Positions 60,500 through 64,000 of a stretch of 64,000 nucleotides of DNA are shown here, piece by piece. A program made the position numbers and the translations under genes. The stretch covers positions 186,001 to 250,000 of the forward strand of contig NZ_DS264345.1 in assembly GCF_000153925.1 (NCBI RefSeq). The letters are read 5' to 3'. Position 1 is the stretch's first letter. The number at the start of each line of letters is the position of its first letter. The notes under the pieces are model-generated. The model made no database searches. It was not told the DNA's origin and saw only the letters and a program-made list of their open reading frames with translations. Source of the DNA: [Ruminococcus] torques ATCC 27756. GTDB taxonomy: Bacteria; Bacillota; Clostridia; Lachnospirales; Lachnospiraceae.

Positions 60500-61342
60500 T
60501 CAGATTGTTTTTGTGCCTGTCTGCTCTATAATATTTTCAGTCTGACTTGATTCGGCAGTAGCAAAAAAGGTTTTCATTTTTCCCATTTTTTCATGGGCAA
60601 TATCACTCCGATAGCTAGAACCGCCAACATATAACGGAACACACATTTCTAAAATACGATCATAAATTCGTTTCTTTTCTATGTTCGTTTCTTCTTTTAA
60701 TTGTTTTATCGGAAGATTGGTAGTTACGATCAATGGTCTGCCAGATCGATATCTTCGGTCAATTACGCTGAATACAATTCCAAGAGCATACTCAGAATTT
60801 CGTTCTGTGCCAAGATCATCCAAAATTAAAAGTTCATATCGCGCCAGAGCATTGATATATTCTGTTTTATCCTCTAATGGAAACATATCATCAATAATTG
60901 TATTAAAATTTGTCATCTTCACAGTAATTTCCCGATTCAAAAGTGCGTTGGCAATGCAACCGGCTATGTAACTCTTTCCGGTTCCTATTGGTCCCCACAA
61001 GAGAAAACCAATATGATTTTTCTTCATATCATTCCAGTTTGCTGTGTATTCTTTGGCCTTCTCGATGGTGGTAGTCTTTTCTGCCAGTTCAAAATTCCAA
61101 TCATACATTCGTGGTTCTTCAAAACAGATTTTTCTATTTCTTTCCACTAATTCGCGGTGTTCTCTTTCTTTATATGCCTTTTCCTCTACTTCACGCTTTT
61201 GACGGATACATGCACATTGTCTAAAATGTTTTTTCATACCAAGAATACTGTCTGGAGGGAAAAATGCCTCTACAGGTTCTCCACAAATCTTGCAATATGC
61301 TAATCCATCTGCACCTAAATATGTGTTTTCCTGATTTATCAT
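60500..61342 (-). CDS. DnaC/IstB-like ATPase (helicase loader)
   Basis: 280 aa. The N-terminal zinc site is AYCKICGEPVEAFF with FRQCACIRQ; the AAA+ core has Walker A LWGPIGTGKSYIAGCIANAL, Walker B LLILDDLGTER and sensor VTTNLPIKQLKEE. It would load the replicative helicase at the element's origin. It overlaps the RepA-like gene by 4 nt. Confidence 0.9.
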   Translation of the reverse strand: MINQENTYLGADGLAYCKICGEPVEAFFPPDSILGMKKHFRQCACIRQKREVEEKAYKEREHRELVERNRKICFEEPRMYDWNFELAEKTTTIEKAKEYTANWNDMKKNHIGFLLWGPIGTGKSYIAGCIANALLNREITVKMTNFNTIIDDMFPLEDKTEYINALARYELLILDDLGTERNSEYALGIVFSVIDRRYRSGRPLIVTTNLPIKQLKEETNIEKKRIYDRILEMCVPLYVGGSSYRSDIAHEKMGKMKTFFATAESSQTENIIEQTGTKTI

Positions 61343-61866
61343 AGACTGTCGCCCTCCTCATATTCGTAATTTACTCTAATCTTATTACTAAAATTATATT
61401 TTTCTTTTACTTTACTAGGTGGCACAATTCCGACCATAGAAGAGGCTGTTTTCCGACTGAATGAAGGACAGCTTTTCATCCCAATGGAAGTTTTATTTTC
61501 GTCTGTCTGCTTTACATCCGGTTCAGAAATCAACTCTATACAGGGGATTCGCATATATAAATGATTTGGTTTTGAAAATCCTCCGGAACTGCGAATCAAC
61601 AATCCATACTCATCTAATTCCTTCATGGCAGCTTTTACAGAAGTACAACATTTTCCCCATTTCAAAGAAATTTCTGTAATCGGAAACACGAAATATACAT
61701 ATCCGTCTTCATTGAGCCAATGGTTTTTCTGTGAAATTCTGGCTCTGTCATATAACAGCATATAAAGTATTTTTGCATTTTGAGAGAGTGGTAGCTCTAA
61801 CAAAAATTTAGGGAACTGATAATAAGGAAGTATCTTTTCCGTTTCCATCATATATTCAAATTTCAT
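61339..61866 (-). CDS. RepA-like replication initiator (N-terminal-domain type)
   Basis: 175 aa. The fold matches the RepA N-terminal domain of Firmicute plasmids and ICEs: YQFPKFLLELPLSQNAKILY, LLYDRARISQKNHWLNEDG, YVYFPVTEI-type segment (YVYFVFPITEISLKWGKC) and VKAAMKELDEYGLLIRSSGG. The remaining 70 residues are low-complexity. AGAAAGG precedes the ATG. It is followed by a DnaC-like gene and preceded by a structured, gene-free region, a standard replicon layout. Confidence 0.85.
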   Translation of the reverse strand: MKFEYMMETEKILPYYQFPKFLLELPLSQNAKILYMLLYDRARISQKNHWLNEDGYVYFVFPITEISLKWGKCCTSVKAAMKELDEYGLLIRSSGGFSKPNHLYMRIPCIELISEPDVKQTDENKTSIGMKSCPSFSRKTASSMVGIVPPSKVKEKYNFSNKIRVNYEYEEGDSL

Positions 61867-62569
61867 ATTTTCTTTTACCTTTCTGAAAAATTAAGGAGAC
61901 GGATGCCGGCTTTCCCAAAGAGATTTTTATGCTTTATTAAAATTCTCTTTTTATATCTCCCTATATAACGAAAGGGAAAAAGCTCATTTTACAGGGTACA
62001 GAGAGAAAAAATTTTACAAGAGCAAGATCCACCCATGTTTAACGTTATCGCGTTTCCACCTCCGTTCACCTTATGGGTGTTCTCTTGATGGGGAGTGACA
62101 ATTCCCCATACCCTTGCTTATATAATTGGTTTACAAAAGAATTTGTTCGCATCACCATGTGTATTTTCAAATAGAAAAAGACATTCAATTACTTATTGAA
62201 TGCCCAAAATAGAATTATGTTAATTATGATATTTTGCTGCGTACACCGCCGGTGTAGCTAATAAAAAAGTGGTTATGGGGAGGCCAGTTCCCCAGCAAGA
62301 TAAAACTCCGGAATATTACGTATATGGAAGAATGACGATATGGTAATACCGGGGTGGATCTTGCTCTTGATAATTTGAAAAAGAAAAAATGTAGAAAATA
62401 CTTTTTTAGATAAGTGATATTCAGAGTGTGTTTGATTTTTTATGATACTCTTACAAAGTGATTCTGATAATTTTTGATTATAGCATTCTGTGTTTTAAAA
62501 TTCAATTTTGAATTATAATTCTCAATCATACAAAATCGAAAATCAAATGCAATTTTTCAAAAGACAAGT
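61867..62569. other. Structured gene-free region, candidate replication origin of the element
   Basis: About 700 bp without coding potential. An 18-bp perfect inverted repeat (62017-62034 and 62352-62369) encloses several hairpins: ATGGGGA/TCCCCAT near 62087-62110, CATTCAAT/ATTGAATG near 62182-62202 and TACACC-GCC-GGTGTA (62243-62257). AT-rich DNA follows, with the palindrome AATTCAATTTTGAATT (62499-62514). It lies directly upstream of repA. Origin, oriT or copy-control RNA are all possible. Confidence 0.55.
62017..62369. repeat. 18-bp perfect inverted repeat pair
   Basis: CAAGAGCAAGATCCACCC (62017-62034) and GGGTGGATCTTGCTCTTG (62352-62369), 317 bp apart. Confidence 0.85.
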
Positions 62570-62570
62570 A

Positions 62571-62599
62571 TTGAGAAACAGAACTGCTTATACTATAAT
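62571..62599 (+). promoter_or_regulatory. Promoter of the small-gene operon
   Basis: TTGAGA (62571-62576), 17-bp spacer, TATAAT (62594-62599). Confidence 0.75.
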
Positions 62600-62629
62600 T
62601 TACTTATGTCAAAGTGGAGGAATATGACA

Positions 62630-62854
62630 ATGTCAGAATACGGATTTACTAAAAAAGATTGGGTTTTGTTCAGAGAGAAAATTGCAGACTGGCAAGAAGC
62701 CTATATGGATAAGTTGAATAAAGAATATATTGAATTGCTAAATGGTGAAGGAACTCCTTCCGAAAAATTTTGGACTTTAGAAGAACGTATTCGCAATGAT
62801 AAAAAAGATACCGGTGTACAGTTAAGAATGAGTCGTTCTGTATACTATTTATAA
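62630..62854 (+). CDS. Uncharacterised 74-aa protein of the element
   Basis: A helical, charged protein: SEYGFTKKDWVLFREKIADW, then AYMDKLNKEYIELLNGEGTP and SEKFWTLEERIRNDKKDTGV. I choose ATG 62630 because GGAGG (62616-62620) stands 9 nt before it; ATG 62624 is too close. It is the first gene after a clear promoter, ahead of the DUF4258/YgiT pair. Family not recognised with confidence. Confidence 0.65.
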   Translation: MSEYGFTKKDWVLFREKIADWQEAYMDKLNKEYIELLNGEGTPSEKFWTLEERIRNDKKDTGVQLRMSRSVYYL

Positions 62855-62881
62855 ATTGTAACAAAGTTAAGGAGGGCGCGA

Positions 62882-63193
62882 ATGAATTTAGAAATATATC
62901 AAAAATTGTGTTCAGAATCAAAGGTTCTCTGGACATAGCATTGTCTGCAACGAATGCAGGAAAGAGATATCAGTCGTGCCGATGTAAAAAATGGAATTGC
63001 AACTGGTGAAATTATAGAAGACTACCCTGAAGATTATCCTAATCCAAGTTGCCTGATTTTTGGATATAATGTAAATGGACGAATTTTGCATATTGTTGCC
63101 GGATGTGATAATATAAATATATATATCATAACGGCATATTACCCAGATACAAAGAAATTTGAAAATGATTTAAAGACTCGAAGAAAGAGGTGA
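62882..63193 (+). pseudogene. DUF4258 (toxin-like) gene with an in-frame stop
   Basis: ATG 62882 follows AAGGAGGGCG and encodes NLEIYQKLCSESKVLWT, then a TAG at 62936-62938, then in the same frame HCLQRMQERDISRADVKNGI, IEDYPEDYPNPSCLIFGYNV and DNINIYIITAYYPD. The joined sequence is a typical DUF4258 protein, a small RNase-like fold often paired with an antitoxin. Re-initiation at ATG 62954 would give a 79-aa product lacking the first strand/helix. The stop may be an inactivating mutation of a toxin. Confidence 0.75.
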
Positions 63194-63198
63194 TGGAT

Positions 63199-63426
63199 AT
63201 GTGTATGTATTGTAAAAATAGTACCACTTTCAATAGCACAACAACACACGTCGTAAACTATAAAAATTGTATTATTGTAATTAAAAATGTTCCATGCCTT
63301 GAATGTGATCAGTGTGGAGAAAAATATTATACAGACGAAGTTGCTGAACGCCTTGAATTGATTGTTAATATGGCGAAAAAATTAATGCAGGAAATTGCAG
63401 TTATTGATTATCCACAAGTAGCTTAA
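63199..63426 (+). CDS. YgiT-type zinc-finger protein (antitoxin-like)
   Basis: 75 aa with two CxxC pairs: CMYCKN near the start and CLECDQCGEKYYTDEVAERL, the MqsA/YgiT zinc-binding style. The C-terminal helix lacks the helix-turn-helix of full MqsA. ATG 63199 stands 8 nt after AGAGG; upstream in-frame starts are too close to it. It immediately follows the DUF4258 frame; such pairs are known as toxin-antitoxin-like modules. Confidence 0.85.
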   Translation: MCMYCKNSTTFNSTTTHVVNYKNCIIVIKNVPCLECDQCGEKYYTDEVAERLELIVNMAKKLMQEIAVIDYPQVA

Positions 63427-63433
63427 TAATTTC

Positions 63434-63475
63434 GGCGGAAATATCATTGATGGTATTTCCGCCATTTCTTTTTAT
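63434..63475 (+). terminator. Intrinsic terminator after the YgiT-type gene
   Basis: GGCGGAAATA (63434-63443) pairs with TATTTCCGCC (63454-63463), followed by ATTTCTTTTT. Confidence 0.9.
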
Positions 63476-63523
63476 ATACTCTTCGCACTATTCATTCTAA
63501 ATGAATTATATTTTCTTAACTAT

Positions 63524-64000
63524 TTATTCCCACTTAAAGCATTTTACAGAAATCCCAAAACAAATGAATATAACAGCTCCCATAAATCCAACAGGAAGCA
63601 AAACGTTTTCGATTGGCAATCCAAGAAATGTTGCTTTCATTAATTGAATACCTTGTGTCAAAGGAAACATACTGATGATCTTCTGCATAGCAGCAGGCAT
63701 AACTTCAAACGGAAGTGTTGTCCCAGAAAAAATCAGCATAGGAAAATACAAGATACAGGCAATGACACTTGCACTTTTCATATTTTTAGCAATACCGCCG
63801 ACTAACAGACCAATGCTTAACGTAGATACCATAGTCAGCAACCAACTTCCCAAAAATAAAAGCAAAGAACCATGTATCTTTATTTTCCAGAACAGCATAG
63901 CAAATAGGAACAAAGTGAGCATGGATACCACGCAATATATGACATAAATTGTAAACTCCACGACAAGCAATTTTACCGGATTGACAGGGGTAACTTTAAA
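63524..64000 (-). CDS. ABC-2 type transporter permease, partial
   Basis: The frame is open to the right edge, so only the C-terminal ~158 residues are seen. There are four membrane segments. The family motifs GSWLLTMVSTLSIGLLVGGI, LYFPMLIFSGTTLPFEVMP and IISMFPLTQGIQLMKATFLG are typical of ABC-2 (drug or lantibiotic) export permeases. The ATPase partner probably lies beyond the window. Confidence 0.85.
   Translation of the reverse strand, partial: FKVTPVNPVKLLVVEFTIYVIYCVVSMLTLFLFAMLFWKIKIHGSLLLFLGSWLLTMVSTLSIGLLVGGIAKNMKSASVIACILYFPMLIFSGTTLPFEVMPAAMQKIISMFPLTQGIQLMKATFLGLPIENVLLPVGFMGAVIFICFGISVKCFKWE

Noticed and set aside
1-64000. CRISPR array or Cas genes
   Set aside because: No regularly spaced repeats or Cas-like proteins were seen on either strand.

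Overview
The window looks like chromosomal DNA of a gut-type anaerobic Bacillota, most likely Lachnospiraceae. The basis is moderate GC, strong AGGAGG-type ribosome sites, a Trp T-box, a Ni-CO dehydrogenase operon, pyruvate phosphate dikinase, accessory genes for selenium-dependent molybdenum hydroxylases, and small XRE/membrane-protein cassettes. No species can be named from the sequence alone.

Layout. 0.2-5.6 kb: housekeeping genes lepB, rnhB, yraN, yfiH/pgeF, an MscS channel, tRNA-Thr(CGU) and an M18 aminopeptidase. 5.8-10.0 kb: an Rrf2 regulator, then a cooS / four-cluster ferredoxin / FAD oxidoreductase operon. 10.1-12.7 kb: ppdK. 12.8-14.4 kb: a fossil in which perfect 24-bp inverted repeats enclose fragments of Tn916-type conjugation genes and the 5' part of an IS1182-like transposase. 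14.5-19.0 kb: accessory patchwork (methyltransferase, broken response regulator, XRE regulators, small membrane proteins, AraC-GNAT fusion, CAT-like acyltransferase). 19.3-23.5 kb: a CydDC-like ABC exporter pair with a YbaN-like and another small membrane protein. 23.5-30.4 kb: a T-box-controlled, complete trpEGDCFBA operon.

30.5-41.5 kb is the most interesting part. A two-component system is followed by an arylsulfotransferase-like lipoprotein, a VTC-domain protein, a DUF4956 membrane protein, a carbohydrate-binding-domain lipoprotein, a 61-aa membrane protein, a small (p)ppGpp synthetase and a large secreted dockerin protein. Three nearly identical direct-repeat boxes (TTAAAGT-N4-TTAAGGT, 11-bp period) lie before the regulator, the sulfotransferase and the VTC gene, each at the same distance from a -10-like hexamer. 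I infer that the two-component system controls itself and a cell-surface programme.

41.6-44.6 kb: mgtE with an unusual leader, and pepD. 44.7-55.8 kb: a purine/molybdenum cluster (XdhC-type protein with swapped domains, guanine deaminase, frameshifted ridA, xanthine-type permease, hydantoinase-like enzyme, YqeC, YqeB-MocA fusion, ModABC). It is full of accessory genes, but no molybdenum hydroxylase is in the window. 56.4 kb to the end: a large serine recombinase marks the end of an integrated element that splits an ABC substrate-binding-protein gene. The element carries XRE regulators, RepA- and DnaC-like replication genes, a structured origin-like region, a DUF4258/YgiT-type toxin-antitoxin-like pair with an internal stop, and the start of an ABC-2 permease.
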